DNA of 64,000 nucleotides from Actinoplanes sichuanensis. Its GTDB lineage: Bacteria; Actinomycetota; Actinomycetes; Mycobacteriales; Micromonosporaceae. The notes beneath the pieces are model-generated. The model was not told the origin of the DNA, did no database searches, and saw only the letters and a program-made list of their open reading frames with translations. The stretch spans positions 1,178,001 to 1,242,000 of the forward strand of contig NZ_AP028461.1 of the NCBI RefSeq assembly GCF_033097365.1, given 5' to 3'. Shown here piece after piece: positions 1 to 8,544 of this stretch. The stretch's first letter is position 1. The number at the start of each line of letters is the position of its first letter. Made by a program: the position numbers and the translations under genes.

Positions 1-841
1 GGAGGGAGCCGGTGATGCGGTCCACCATGGGCGGGTCGGCCGCGCCGAGATCGTTTATCGCATCGTCGGAGATGATCACCCATCGCACGCCGGCCCGGCG
101 CAGCACATCGCGGTCGAACCGGGCCGGTGCCCGTTCGCCGTGGTCGTCGGCGGTCAGCCGGTTGCCGCTGAGGCCGGTGTTGAGCACGCCGATCTCCCGG
201 CCGGACGCGCGCAGCCGGTCGGACAGCAGGTCGGGCCACCGGCGGTCACCGCCGAACGGGGAACCCAGCCCGTCGGTGATCGACGCCCCGAACGCGACGA
301 TCGCGCCGTCGCCGCCGCGCACGTCCAGCCCGGACAGGAAATACCAGCTCTTCTCGGTTCGTGCGCCGGTCAGTTCGGTGGCGAACACCTGATCCCCGGC
401 GGCGACCAGGTTGTGCCGGGACGCGACCGCGTGCCTTGTGCCGGGCCCGGTCGCGGCCGGCAGATAGAGGCTGACCGTCACATCCGCGTCGGCCGGCACC
501 ACGAACGCCGCCTCGTCACTGACCGCTGTGCCACCGGCCGGGATCGTCACCGATGGTCGCCCGCCGAACGTCACCCTCAGTGCGGCGCCGATCGTGGCCG
601 AGCCGATCGTCAGCGGCCGGTCGCCGAACTCGTTGGTCAGGTGCAGCCGAGCCGCGTATCCGCCGATGCTGGTGTGCACGACCTGCCGCAGCGTCTGGTC
701 GTCGAAGGGGCGGCCACCGCCCTGAACGGCGGCCGCCCAGGTGCCGGTCCAACCAGGCGGCGACGGCGACCCGACGGTGAGTCGTGACGGTGCCGCCGCA
801 CAGCCCGTCAGCAGGAGGAGGAACACGACCGCACGTCGCAT
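1..841 (-). CDS. SGNH/GDSL-family lipoprotein hydrolase (3' end beyond window)
   Basis: The frame is open from an ATG at 841 to the left edge (280 codons, no stop), so the C-terminus is missing. The N-terminus is a short lipoprotein signal with a lipobox ending in Cys14 (L-T-G-C), implying export and lipid anchoring. After a beta-rich N-terminal half comes GASITDG (nucleophile Ser about 187), then NTGLSGNRL (about 219-227) and a D-A-I-N-D-L block. These match blocks I to III of SGNH hydrolases, which act as esterases or lipases on acylated polysaccharides or lipids. The block V Asp/His pair would lie outside the window. The layout (N-terminal beta region, then GASITDG) is typical of actinobacterial secreted SGNH proteins. 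The substrate cannot be inferred. It is divergent from the gene at 1038. Confidence 0.85.
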   Translation of the reverse strand, partial: MRRAVVFLLLLTGCAAAPSRLTVGSPSPPGWTGTWAAAVQGGGRPFDDQTLRQVVHTSIGGYAARLHLTNEFGDRPLTIGSATIGAALRVTFGGRPSVTIPAGGTAVSDEAAFVVPADADVTVSLYLPAATGPGTRHAVASRHNLVAAGDQVFATELTGARTEKSWYFLSGLDVRGGDGAIVAFGASITDGLGSPFGGDRRWPDLLSDRLRASGREIGVLNTGLSGNRLTADDHGERAPARFDRDVLRRAGVRWVIISDDAINDLGAADPPMVDRITGSL

Positions 842-1037
842 GATCCCATCCTGTCATCGAGCGTCGGCCCAGGTCAGAGACCCGGCTTGCAGGTGCCCAG
901 GCGGAAGATGCAAACCCCAGAGCAGAGCCTTTGGTACGGCCATCGAAGGCGCCGTGGCTGTCCACGCGACGTCCGCCCGGCGCCGGGCCGCGAGGCGGCC
1001 GCCGGGCTGAATGCGGTGGTCCCGGCAGGATGGTCCC

Positions 1038-1844
1038 GTGGAGATCATCGAGCAGTTCGTCCTGGGCAAGTCCGGGCACCCGCACCTGTGTGAGGACGCG
1101 ATCGTCGTCACCGACAGTCACGCCGCGGTGATCGACGGGGCGACCGATGTGAGCGGGCGGAGTTTCCACGGCCGGTCGGGTGGCTGGTGGGCGATGGACG
1201 CCTGCCGTGACGCCCTCGGCCGGCTCCCCGGGGACGTCGGCGTGCACACCGCGCTCGAAGCCCTGACCGCGGAACTCGCCGCCCGTGCCGAACCGGGCCA
1301 CACCGCCGCCTCGGTCACCGTCTACTCGCGTGCACGCCGGGAGATCTGGCAGATCGGTGACGTCGGCTTCGCCTACCGGGGACTACCGGCGGAGATCGGC
1401 CGGCCGCGCAAACTCGTCGACCGGGTGGCGACGTCGTTCCGGGTCGCGGTCCTCGCCGCCGAGGCCGCGGCCGGGCGGATCAGCCTGGACCGGGTGGTCG
1501 ACGACGATCCGGGACGCCTGGCCGCCCGGGCGCTCGTCAGCCGGCAGAGCGCCTTCCGTAACAAGGTCGGGCTGTACGGGTATGCGGCGGTCGACGGCCA
1601 CCCGGTCCCCGCGTCGCTGCTCGTCGTGCACCGGGTGCCGGACGGGATCGACGAACTGGTGATCGGTAGTGACGGCTACCCGCAGCTCGGTGCGACCCTC
1701 GCCGAATCGGAGTCGGAACTGGCCCGTCTGCTGGCGAAGGATCCCTGGTGCGTGGCCGAACTCGCCGGCACCAAGGCGGTCCGGCCGGGTCAGGTCAGCT
1801 TCGACGACCGGGCCTATCTACGTCTCGGTCTGCTCAGTCTCTGA
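1038..1844 (+). CDS. PP2C-like protein phosphatase domain protein
   Basis: This is a 268-residue protein. I chose GTG 1038 because an AGGA lies 7 bp upstream and the product then begins VEIIEQFVLGKSG; an in-frame ATG at 1011 has no ribosome site. PPM/PP2C-like landmarks are visible: a Glu-Asp pair (about 19-20), V-I-D-G-A-T-D (about 31-37) in place of the usual V-x-D-G-x-G, a central G-D-V-G-F block (about 109), an I-G-S-D-G-Y block and a C-terminal S-F-D-D-R-A-Y (about 255). The Asp residues that bind metal in PP2C enzymes appear conserved in place, but overall similarity is loose, so activity is uncertain. No membrane segment or signal is present, so it should be cytosolic. The target is unknown. 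Confidence 0.6.
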   Translation: MEIIEQFVLGKSGHPHLCEDAIVVTDSHAAVIDGATDVSGRSFHGRSGGWWAMDACRDALGRLPGDVGVHTALEALTAELAARAEPGHTAASVTVYSRARREIWQIGDVGFAYRGLPAEIGRPRKLVDRVATSFRVAVLAAEAAAGRISLDRVVDDDPGRLAARALVSRQSAFRNKVGLYGYAAVDGHPVPASLLVVHRVPDGIDELVIGSDGYPQLGATLAESESELARLLAKDPWCVAELAGTKAVRPGQVSFDDRAYLRLGLLSL

Positions 1845-1855
1845 AGGCGGCACAG

Positions 1856-1925
1856 CCGGGTGAAGGCTGCTCAGGCGAGGGCTGAAGGCGGCTCAGGCGG
1901 GGGTGAAGGCGGCTCAGGCGGTGAA
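1856..1925. repeat. Short direct repeats of a GAAGGCGGCTCAGGCGG-like unit
   Basis: Three to four imperfect copies of a 20-21 bp GTGAAGGCGGCTCAGGCGG-type unit follow the stop of the PP2C-like gene and run into the 3' end of the convergent membrane-protein gene. This is one of several minisatellite-like arrays in the window. Confidence 0.7.
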
Positions 1926-2363
1926 GGTGCGGCGGGTGCGGGCGGCGGCCACCCGGGCGACCATCAGCTCGACGACGGCCTCGAACACCGACAGGACGAT
2001 CAGGAAGATGTCGGACGGACCGGAGACCGAAGACATGCCGACCGTGACGACGACGACCACCACGGCGATCGGGATCGCCACCACCCGGACACCGGCCAGC
2101 ACCACCGCCACCTCGGCGAGCCGGTGGCCGAGGCCGTCCCGGAACAGGGCGATCGCCGCCAGCAGCATCACCACGGCGCCGACCGCCGCCGAACCGGCGA
2201 ACAGCATGAACGGCGCCACCTCGGCCGCGGTCACGTCGCCGGCCCGGTACGCCGTCCACATGATCGAGTTGATCACGACCAGGCCCGCGTCGACCAGGAC
2301 CAGGATCAGGGTCAGCACGCCCAGGACCCGGTTGCTCACACCCTCGGAAGACCCATGCGCCAC
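1914..2363 (-). CDS. Small four-helix membrane protein, unknown function
   Basis: This is a 149-residue protein with about four hydrophobic segments (about 13-36, 49-73, 81-109 and 117-139), so it is an integral membrane protein. I preferred GTG 2363, preceded by GAGGGGG, over a start at 2450, because the extra N-terminal residues would come from the repeat-rich upstream DNA. I recognise no domain or catalytic motif. It is convergent with the PP2C-like gene and lies downstream of the histidine kinase gene with a 330-bp gap, so co-transcription is unlikely. Confidence 0.6.
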   Translation of the reverse strand: MAHGSSEGVSNRVLGVLTLILVLVDAGLVVINSIMWTAYRAGDVTAAEVAPFMLFAGSAAVGAVVMLLAAIALFRDGLGHRLAEVAVVLAGVRVVAIPIAVVVVVVTVGMSSVSGPSDIFLIVLSVFEAVVELMVARVAAARTRRTFTA

Positions 2364-2410
2364 GGTGTCCCCCTCACGGCTCCACGCATCCGGTTCCGCC
2401 AATATCCCAC

Positions 2411-2574
2411 CGCCGCGCCACCCCGCCGTAGGCCGCGGAGCGCTCACCATGGTGGTGGGGGTGAGGGTGCCGCGTCACCCGCCCGGGGCCGCGGAGCGCT
2501 CATCGCGGTGGGGGTAAGCGTGCCGCGCCACCCAGCCCGGGGCCGTGGAACGCTCAGGGGTGCGCACGGCTTCT
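2411..2574. repeat. Three imperfect tandem copies of a ~54-bp unit
   Basis: Units starting near 2411, 2467 and 2520 share the cores GCCGCG-CACCC, GGGGCCG-GGA and GCGCTCA, with a 53-57 bp period. They occupy most of the 330-bp gap between the kinase stop and the small membrane protein. I see no gene or convincing promoter in the rest of the gap (2575-2693). Confidence 0.75.
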
Positions 2575-2693
2575 CGGTGACGGGCCGCCCTCAGCCCGGC
2601 GGTCGCGTTTCGGCCCGGACGGTGCAGGCGCTCGCGTCGTGGTCCGGGACTGCGTGGTGAGGCGGGAGGGTCTGGCGCGTACCGCCACGGGGG

Positions 2694-4745
2694 TTAACGA
2701 ACGGTGACGGGCGGGGCCGGTGCCGAGGTCGCGGACCGGGTCGGGCCGGGGGCGCAGGGCAGGGAGAGGACGAAGACCGCGCCGCGCGGCTGACCGGCCT
2801 GGTAGGTGATGGTCGCGCCGGACGCGCCGGCGAGCCGGGCGACCAGGTAGAGGCCGAGGCCGGTGCCGGGTTTGGTGGTGGCGACGCCGGTCTCGGCGCG
2901 GGTGAAGCGTTCGAAGAGATGCGGGATGAACGCGGCGGGTACGCCCTCGCCGTCGTCGGCGACGCGGATCAGGACCCGGTCACGGTCCGGGGTGACGGTG
3001 ACCCGGACCGGCGCCGCGCCGTACTTGACCGCGTTGCCCAGCAGATTGCCCAGCAGCAGGCTCAGATGGGCCGGATCGGCGAACGCGGTCACCTGGTCGG
3101 GCGCGATGACCGTGATCGTCCCGGGTTCGGCGCCCAGCGCCGCGACTGCCTCCCGGACCACGTGGCTCACGTCGAGCCGGGTCGGTCGGGCGGTGAGCGC
3201 ACCCGCGTCGAGTTGCGCCAGCGTCAGGATCTCGGTGACCAGTTCGTCGGCGCGGTGCCCGGCGGTGGTCATCCGGCGCAGGTAGTGCAGGCGGGTGTCG
3301 TCGGGCAGGCCGGACCAGTCGTCGAGCAGCAGCTCACCGGCCGACACGATGGTGGTGAGCGGCTGGCGCACGTCGTGGGTGAGCATCGCCATGAAGTCGG
3401 CCATCTGCTCGTTGGCGTGTTCCAGGCGTTCGGCGTGCCGGGCGAGTTCGGCGGCGTCGCGGCGGCGTTCGTTCTCCAGGGCGTGCCGCTCGGTCATGTC
3501 GATGATCTGGGTGGCGATGTACTGCGGCCGGTCCGCCTCGTCGCGGAGCAGGCTCGCGGTGATCGCGACCTCCACGACACGACCGGCGGCGTGTACGTAT
3601 CTCTTGTCGATGTCGAACCCGTCGACCCGGCCGGTACGGCAGTCGCGGATGTTGCGCAGTGACAGGTCCACGTCGTCGGGGTGGGTGAGGTCGGTGACGT
3701 GGCGGCCGATCATGTCGGTCTGCGGCCGGCCCAGCATGTGGCAGAGCGTCGGATTGACCCGGGCCAGCCGTCCGTCCATGTCGGTCAGCGCCATCCCGAT
3801 CCGCGAGTTGTCGAACACTTTGCGCAGTCGCTGCTCGCTGGAGCGCAGCTCACGACGGTTGCGGCGGGCCCGGGTGGCGGCCGCGACCACGAGTAGGCCG
3901 ACCACCGACGCGGTGACCAGCGCGGCCCGTCCGGCGGCCCGGCTGCCCGATGTGGACGCGAACAGCACGTCCTCGGAGACGGCCGCCGACAACCGCCACG
4001 GGGTGCCCGGAATGTCGCGGTAGGTGTACTGCCACCAGCCGCCGCCGTCCTGGTATCGGCCGGTGGCGGCCCGGTCGAGGGCGGCGTGCAGTCGGGGTTC
4101 CTCGTTGGCGAGCAGGCTCACACCGGTGTGCGGGTGGTTGGCGGCGACGACCGCGCCGGCGTTGTCGACCAGGTGCACCTTCACGCCGTCCAGCGGGATC
4201 GCGGTCGACAGGTAGGACGAGAGCGGGCTGTCGCCGACGGCCACCGCCCCGGAGAACACGCGTCGTCCGTACGGGGTGTCGAACGGCACCGCGAAACCGA
4301 CGACGGGCCGACTTTCGGCGGCCGACGCGACCACCGGGGAGACGGCGGCACGGTCCTCGGTGACCGCGGTGTGCAGGTGCGGGTAGCGGTCGGCGATCTT
4401 CTGGCCGAGCAGTGCCGGGTTCGGCGGGATGACCTGCAGGAGCCGGCCTTCGGCGTCGAGCAGGACTGCGGCCGGATAGCCGAAACCGCCGACCGAGCGC
4501 TTGAAATCGGCCGCGTCCACCGCTGGGGTGCTCAGGAACGCGTGGGCCTGGGTGCCCTGTCTGGTGATCAGGTCGCTGACCATGGCCTTGACGAAGTCGG
4601 CGGCCAGGCCGGCCCGCCAGTCGTAACGCTGGACGACGGCGTTCTTGGTGGTTCGTTCGACCCAGGTCAGGACGCCGGCGCCGACACAGGTGAGTGCGAG
4701 CCAGGCCGCGAGCGGCGCGGCCAGGAAACGCCACCCCATCCGCAT
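2694..4745 (-). CDS. Orphan sensor histidine kinase (dCache-PAS-HisKA-HATPase)
   Basis: This is a 683-residue membrane sensor kinase. TM1 is at about 7-28 and TM2 at about 274-292. Between them is a roughly 240-residue extracytoplasmic region of Cache type. A PAS domain follows (about 303-420), then a short coiled linker, the HisKA H-box L-T-H-D-V-R-Q-P-L (His about 457) and an HATPase domain with an N-box (L-L-G-N-A-V-K-Y-G, about 580) and G-x-G boxes near 625-650. It autophosphorylates on His; the partner is unknown because no response regulator lies nearby. It starts 24 bp after the stop of the soluble Cache gene, so it is probably the third gene of a GntR-Cache-kinase operon that faces an ABC importer. 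It may sense the same ligand outside the cell (inference). Confidence 0.9.
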   Translation of the reverse strand: MRMGWRFLAAPLAAWLALTCVGAGVLTWVERTTKNAVVQRYDWRAGLAADFVKAMVSDLITRQGTQAHAFLSTPAVDAADFKRSVGGFGYPAAVLLDAEGRLLQVIPPNPALLGQKIADRYPHLHTAVTEDRAAVSPVVASAAESRPVVGFAVPFDTPYGRRVFSGAVAVGDSPLSSYLSTAIPLDGVKVHLVDNAGAVVAANHPHTGVSLLANEEPRLHAALDRAATGRYQDGGGWWQYTYRDIPGTPWRLSAAVSEDVLFASTSGSRAAGRAALVTASVVGLLVVAAATRARRNRRELRSSEQRLRKVFDNSRIGMALTDMDGRLARVNPTLCHMLGRPQTDMIGRHVTDLTHPDDVDLSLRNIRDCRTGRVDGFDIDKRYVHAAGRVVEVAITASLLRDEADRPQYIATQIIDMTERHALENERRRDAAELARHAERLEHANEQMADFMAMLTHDVRQPLTTIVSAGELLLDDWSGLPDDTRLHYLRRMTTAGHRADELVTEILTLAQLDAGALTARPTRLDVSHVVREAVAALGAEPGTITVIAPDQVTAFADPAHLSLLLGNLLGNAVKYGAAPVRVTVTPDRDRVLIRVADDGEGVPAAFIPHLFERFTRAETGVATTKPGTGLGLYLVARLAGASGATITYQAGQPRGAVFVLSLPCAPGPTRSATSAPAPPVTVR

Positions 4746-4769
4746 CTTTCAGACTATTTCATGTCTGGC

Positions 4770-5477
4770 TCAGATCCAGGTCAGGACCGTCAAAGGCAGC
4801 GTCCCGCACGGAGTCAGAGTGACCCCGGTGGGCAATGTCGATGAGGTGTGGGTGAGCAGCGCGGTCCGGATCGCCTCGTCCCGGATCAGCGAACCGGCCA
4901 GGTGGTGCGCGGTGGTGCCGGCGACCACCCGCCCGTGCGTGTTGACCAGCGCGGTCGGGCTGCCGACGGCACGCAGGGCGGGGCGCAGCGCGCGCTCGAG
5001 ATCGGCGACGAACACGTCGGCCCCGGCGATCCCGGCGAACCGGCCGTCATGGGTGATCGGCACGGTGAAGGTCATCGCGTACTGCTCGGCGCAGACGTAG
5101 TCGACATACGGCCCGGTGACGTGCCGGACCCCGGTGTCGCGGGGAACCGAGAACCACTGCTGCCGGCCGACGTCGACGAAGGTGTCACTGGCCGGATCGA
5201 GATCGAGGTCGAGACGGGTGCGCTGGGCCGGGTCGGCGCCCATCCACCACTCCAGCCGCTGCGGGCGCTCGGCGGTGATCACGCCGGCGCCGCTGATCAG
5301 CCCGCCGAGCGCGGCGGTCACCGCGGGCTCCAACACCGACAGATCGGCATGGGTACGGAGAACGCGCTCGGTCTCCTGCCGGAGGCCGTCGGCGATCGCG
5401 AAAGCATGCTCGGCGAGGTCCGTGGCCAGGGATGCGGCTTCCAGAACGATCGTCTGTCCCACGAGACTCGCCTTCAC
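4770..5477 (-). CDS. Soluble Cache-domain protein coupled to GntR regulator
   Basis: This is a 235-residue protein with no signal peptide or membrane helix. The central part (about 70-210: W-W-M-G, D-V-G-R-Q-Q-W-F-S-V-P, T-G-P-Y-V-D-Y-V-C, T-F-T-V-P-I-T, F-A-G-I-A-G-A-D-V) fits a Cache small-molecule binding fold. Cache domains normally sit outside the membrane in receptors. A stand-alone cytosolic version suggests an intracellular ligand binder. Its ATG overlaps the GntR stop codon (ATGA, 5474-5477), so translation is coupled, implying fixed stoichiometry or a physical partnership with that regulator. Gene order points to sensing of the neighbouring transporter's substrate; this is inference. 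Confidence 0.75.
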   Translation of the reverse strand: MKASLVGQTIVLEAASLATDLAEHAFAIADGLRQETERVLRTHADLSVLEPAVTAALGGLISGAGVITAERPQRLEWWMGADPAQRTRLDLDLDPASDTFVDVGRQQWFSVPRDTGVRHVTGPYVDYVCAEQYAMTFTVPITHDGRFAGIAGADVFVADLERALRPALRAVGSPTALVNTHGRVVAGTTAHHLAGSLIRDEAIRTALLTHTSSTLPTGVTLTPCGTLPLTVLTWI

Positions 5478-6199
5478 TGCTCGATCAGCGTCAAGTGCAG
5501 GGTGACCAGCCGCTCCACAGCTTTCTCGATGTGGTCCTCGGTGAGCCGGCGGGCCAGGTCGCCGTCGCCCGCCGCGATGGCGGCCGTGATGGCCCGATGG
5601 TCCGTGTGCGGATCATATGCGCAGTCGTCGCCGGGGAGAACCGGCGACCAGAGGACTGTTCCCAACTCGGTAGCGAAGCGCACCTCCTCGCGGGCGAGCC
5701 GGGCCGACTGGGCGACCGCGGCGACCTCCAGGTGGTAGGCCCGCTCCATCCGGTGCAGGGGCCGCCCGGTGTCCGCGTCGACCTCCTCGATGCGCAGGAT
5801 GTCGTCGGCGTCGGCGCGCTGGGCGGCCAGCCGGGCGGCGGCTCCGGCGACCGCGGCGTAGTGGTCGGCGATGTCGCGCAGGGTGGGCAGGCTCAGCTCG
5901 GCCAGCCGCGAGTGCAGGTCGTTCTTGGCGGCGGGTGCACGCACGAAACTGCCGCCGCCCCGGCCGCGGCGGGTCTCCACCAGGTTCTGCTGGCGCAGCG
6001 CGACCAGCGCCTCCCGCACGGTGACCCGGGAGACACCGAACTGCGCGGCGAGATCGGCTTCGCTGGGTAGTTGCTCGGCGTCGGTGAGTAGGCCGAAAGT
6101 GATGGCATCGGTGAGCCGCCGGATGACGGTCTCGGCACGGCTGTGCGGGTCGAGTGGTGCGAAAACCACTGCTCGCGCGCTGGCTCGGTCCGTACCCAT
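5474..6199 (-). CDS. GntR/FadR-family transcriptional regulator
   Basis: This is a 241-residue protein. An N-terminal winged helix-turn-helix (about 20-85: L-P-S-E-A-D-L-A-A-Q-F-G-V-S-R-V-T-V-R-E-A-L) is typical of GntR proteins. The all-helical C-terminal domain (about 95-235) contains R-x3-E-x2 and H-x3-I patterns of FCD effector domains. It probably represses the divergent ABC importer at 6320 and its own operon, with release by an imported ligand. ATG 6199 is the first good start and lies close to the intergenic palindromes. The 3' end is translationally coupled to the Cache gene. Confidence 0.9.
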   Translation of the reverse strand: MGTDRASARAVVFAPLDPHSRAETVIRRLTDAITFGLLTDAEQLPSEADLAAQFGVSRVTVREALVALRQQNLVETRRGRGGGSFVRAPAAKNDLHSRLAELSLPTLRDIADHYAAVAGAAARLAAQRADADDILRIEEVDADTGRPLHRMERAYHLEVAAVAQSARLAREEVRFATELGTVLWSPVLPGDDCAYDPHTDHRAITAAIAAGDGDLARRLTEDHIEKAVERLVTLHLTLIEQ

Positions 6200-6229
6200 G
6201 CCGGTGATTCTTCCGTACGGCTGTTAACG

Positions 6230-6237
6230 AACCGGTT
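6230..6237. promoter_or_regulatory. Palindrome AACCGGTT in the GntR/ABC intergenic region
   Basis: An AACCGGTT palindrome lies within a TTAACGAACCGGTTACCGG stretch between the divergent GntR gene and transporter operon. It is a candidate operator on the GntR side. It is short, so chance occurrence cannot be excluded. Confidence 0.35.
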
Positions 6238-6248
6238 ACCGGGCTGTC

Positions 6249-6277
6249 TTGACCTTTAAAGTCTGACGCCATACCTT
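6249..6277 (+). promoter_or_regulatory. Candidate transporter promoter with overlapping operator
   Basis: TTGACC (6249-6254), a 17-bp spacer and TACCTT (6272-6277) make a plausible housekeeping promoter for the operon starting at 6320. The near-palindrome GACCTTTAAAGTC (6251-6263) overlaps the -35 box and spacer. That is where a GntR repressor would block polymerase. The AT-rich core is unusual for this sequence and supports a functional role. Confidence 0.5.
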
Positions 6278-6319
6278 TTCGGCACCTGGCACTCAGGGAC
6301 CTCTCAGAAAGTCGATCAC

Positions 6320-7348
6320 GTGACTGATGCACTCACCCCGGCGATCCGGCTGACCGGGCTCCGCAAGTCGTTCGGCGCCGTCGACGCGGTAGCCGGTATC
6401 GACCTGGAGATCGCCGACGGCGAGTTCTTCTCGATGCTCGGGCCGTCCGGCTCCGGCAAGACCACGGTGCTGCGCATGATCGCCGGGTTCGAGCTGCCCA
6501 CCGCCGGGAGTGTCGTCCTCTCCGGGCAGGACGTCACCCGGCTGGCCCCGTTCGAGCGCGACGTCAACACCGTCTTCCAGGACTATGCGCTGTTCCCGCA
6601 CATGACCGTGCTGGAGAACGTGGAGTACGGCCTCAAGGTCCGCGGGGTCAAGCGGGCGCTTCGCAGATCGCAGGCGGAGGAGGCGCTCGCGTCGGTGCGG
6701 CTGGAGGGCTACGGCGGGCGCAAGCCGTCGGCCATGTCCGGCGGGCAGCGGCAGCGCGTCGCCCTGGCCCGGGCGCTGGTCAACCGGCCCAAGGTGCTGC
6801 TGCTCGACGAACCGCTGGGCGCGCTCGACCTGAAACTGCGCGAGCAGATGCAGGTGGAGCTCAAGCAGATCCAGCGCGAGGTCGGCATCACCTTCGTCTT
6901 CGTCACCCACGACCAGGACGAGGCCCTCACCATGAGCGACCGCGTCGCGGTCTTCGAGTCCGGGCGCATCGCTCAGGTGGGTACGCCGGAGGAGGTCTAC
7001 GAACGACCGGCCAGCCCGTTCGTGGCCGGCTTCGTCGGCACGTCGAACGTCTTCGTCGGCGAGGTCGCGTCCGCTCTCTTCCAGCGGCCCGGCACCTTCT
7101 CCATCCGCCCGGAGAAGATCTCGTTCGCCGCGGACGGCGCCCCCGGAGTCGTCGCCGAGGTCGTCTACGCGGGTCCCGTCACTCGCTATGTCGTCGACCT
7201 CGACGCGGGCAGCCGCGCCGTGGTCGTCTCGCAGAACCGCCACAACGGAGCGCCGCTGGTCGCCCGTGGCGATCGCGTCCACCTGTCGTGGCACGACGAA
7301 CACATCGTCGAGATCCCCCCTGTTGCAAAGGAGACCGCGCATGCGTAG
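6320..7348 (+). CDS. ABC transporter ATP-binding protein, PotA-like
   Basis: This 342-residue cytoplasmic ATPase powers the importer encoded downstream. Walker A G-P-S-G-S-G-K-T-T is at 41-49, the Q-loop is near 87, the signature M-S-G-G-Q is at about 139-143, Walker B L-L-L-D-E-P is at about 160-165 and the H-loop T-H-D is at about 196. A C-terminal TOBE-like region (about 250-335) follows, as in PotA and other MOI/CUT1-type ATPases. The start is GTG 6320. The stop overlaps the next gene by 8 bp. Family similarity indicates import of polyamines or a related amine/amino-acid derivative; the substrate is not proven. Confidence 0.93.
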   Translation: MTDALTPAIRLTGLRKSFGAVDAVAGIDLEIADGEFFSMLGPSGSGKTTVLRMIAGFELPTAGSVVLSGQDVTRLAPFERDVNTVFQDYALFPHMTVLENVEYGLKVRGVKRALRRSQAEEALASVRLEGYGGRKPSAMSGGQRQRVALARALVNRPKVLLLDEPLGALDLKLREQMQVELKQIQREVGITFVFVTHDQDEALTMSDRVAVFESGRIAQVGTPEEVYERPASPFVAGFVGTSNVFVGEVASALFQRPGTFSIRPEKISFAADGAPGVVAEVVYAGPVTRYVVDLDAGSRAVVVSQNRHNGAPLVARGDRVHLSWHDEHIVEIPPVAKETAHA

Positions 7349-8543
7349 CGGAAGAATAGTCATCGCAGCCCTCGCCGCCGGAGTGCTCACCCTCGCCGGG
7401 TGCGGTGGCGACGGCGGCTCGACCTCGACCGGATCGGGCCCCGGCGGCCTGACCGTCCCGAAGATCGACAAGCTGGCGTCGCTCGGCGCCGGTGAGGGCA
7501 CCGTCAACGTCGTCTCCTGGGCCGGATACGTCGAGGACGGCAGCACCGACAAGGCCGTCGACTGGGTCACCGGGTTCGAGAAGGAGACCGGCTGCCAGGT
7601 CAACAACAAGATCGCCGGGACCTCCGACGAGATGGTCACGCTGATGAAGACCGGCGAGTACGACGTGGTGTCGGCCTCCGGTGACGCCTCGCTGCGGCTG
7701 ATCTACGGCGGTGAGGTGGCGCCGGTCAACACCGACCTGATCGGCAACTACAAGGATGTCTTCGAGGGCCTGAAGAACCAGAAGTGGAACTCGGTCGACG
7801 GCCAGCCCTACGGCGTCCCGCACGGCCGCGGCGCCAACCTGCTGATGTACCGCACCGACAACGTCACGCCGGCCCCCACCTCGTGGAGCTCGGTGTTCGA
7901 CCCGGCGTCGCCGTACAAGGGCAAGATCACCGCCTACGACTCGCCGATCTACATCGCCGACGCGGCCCTCTACCTGATGAAGACCAAGCCGGACCTCAAG
8001 ATCACCAATCCGTACGCGCTGGACGACACCCAGTTCCAGGCGGCGGTCGACCTGCTCAAACAGCAGAACGAGCTGATCGGCGAGTACTGGTCCGACTACA
8101 CCAAGGAGGTGCAGGCGTTCAAGGCCGGCAACTCGGTGCTCGGCACCACCTGGCAGGTCATCGCCAACCTGACCAAGGCCGACGGTGCTCCGGTCGAGGC
8201 GATCCTGCCGTCCGAGGGCGCCACCGGCTGGTCCGACACCTGGATGGTCTCGGCTAAGGCCAAGCACTCGAACTGCGCCTACCTGTGGATGAACCACATC
8301 ATCAGCCCGAAGGCGAACGCCGGCGTGGCCGAGTGGTTCGGTGAGGCCCCGGCCAACAAGCTCTCCTGCGCGGAGACCGCGGACAAGAACCACTGCGCCA
8401 CGTTCCACGCCGAGGACGAGGACTACTTCAAGCAGGTCTGGTACTGGACCACCCCGCTCGCCCAGTGCGTGGACGGGCGTACCGACGTGACCTGCAAGGA
8501 CTACGCGGCCTGGACCCAGGCCTGGACGACGATCAAGGGATAG
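7341..8543 (+). CDS. ABC transporter substrate-binding lipoprotein, PotD-like
   Basis: This 400-residue protein has a lipoprotein signal ending in L-T-L-A-G-C (Cys about 20), so it is anchored outside the membrane. The fold resembles spermidine/putrescine-binding proteins: V-N-V-V-S-W-A-G-Y-V at the N-terminus, then a D-V-V-S-A-S-G-D segment and Y-G-V-P-H-G-R-G-A-N at the hinge. ATG 7341 was chosen because AAAGGAG lies 7 bp upstream; a longer frame upstream lies inside the ATPase gene. Several C-terminal Cys residues could form disulfides. It delivers the ligand to the two permeases that follow. Confidence 0.92.
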   Translation: MRSGRIVIAALAAGVLTLAGCGGDGGSTSTGSGPGGLTVPKIDKLASLGAGEGTVNVVSWAGYVEDGSTDKAVDWVTGFEKETGCQVNNKIAGTSDEMVTLMKTGEYDVVSASGDASLRLIYGGEVAPVNTDLIGNYKDVFEGLKNQKWNSVDGQPYGVPHGRGANLLMYRTDNVTPAPTSWSSVFDPASPYKGKITAYDSPIYIADAALYLMKTKPDLKITNPYALDDTQFQAAVDLLKQQNELIGEYWSDYTKEVQAFKAGNSVLGTTWQVIANLTKADGAPVEAILPSEGATGWSDTWMVSAKAKHSNCAYLWMNHIISPKANAGVAEWFGEAPANKLSCAETADKNHCATFHAEDEDYFKQVWYWTTPLAQCVDGRTDVTCKDYAAWTQAWTTIKG

Positions 8544-8544
8544 C

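Noticed and set aside
1860..2660. Plus-strand frame over the small membrane-protein gene and repeats
   Set aside because: Its product is Gly/His/Asp/Arg-rich repeat translation without a domain. The minus strand encodes clear membrane helices.
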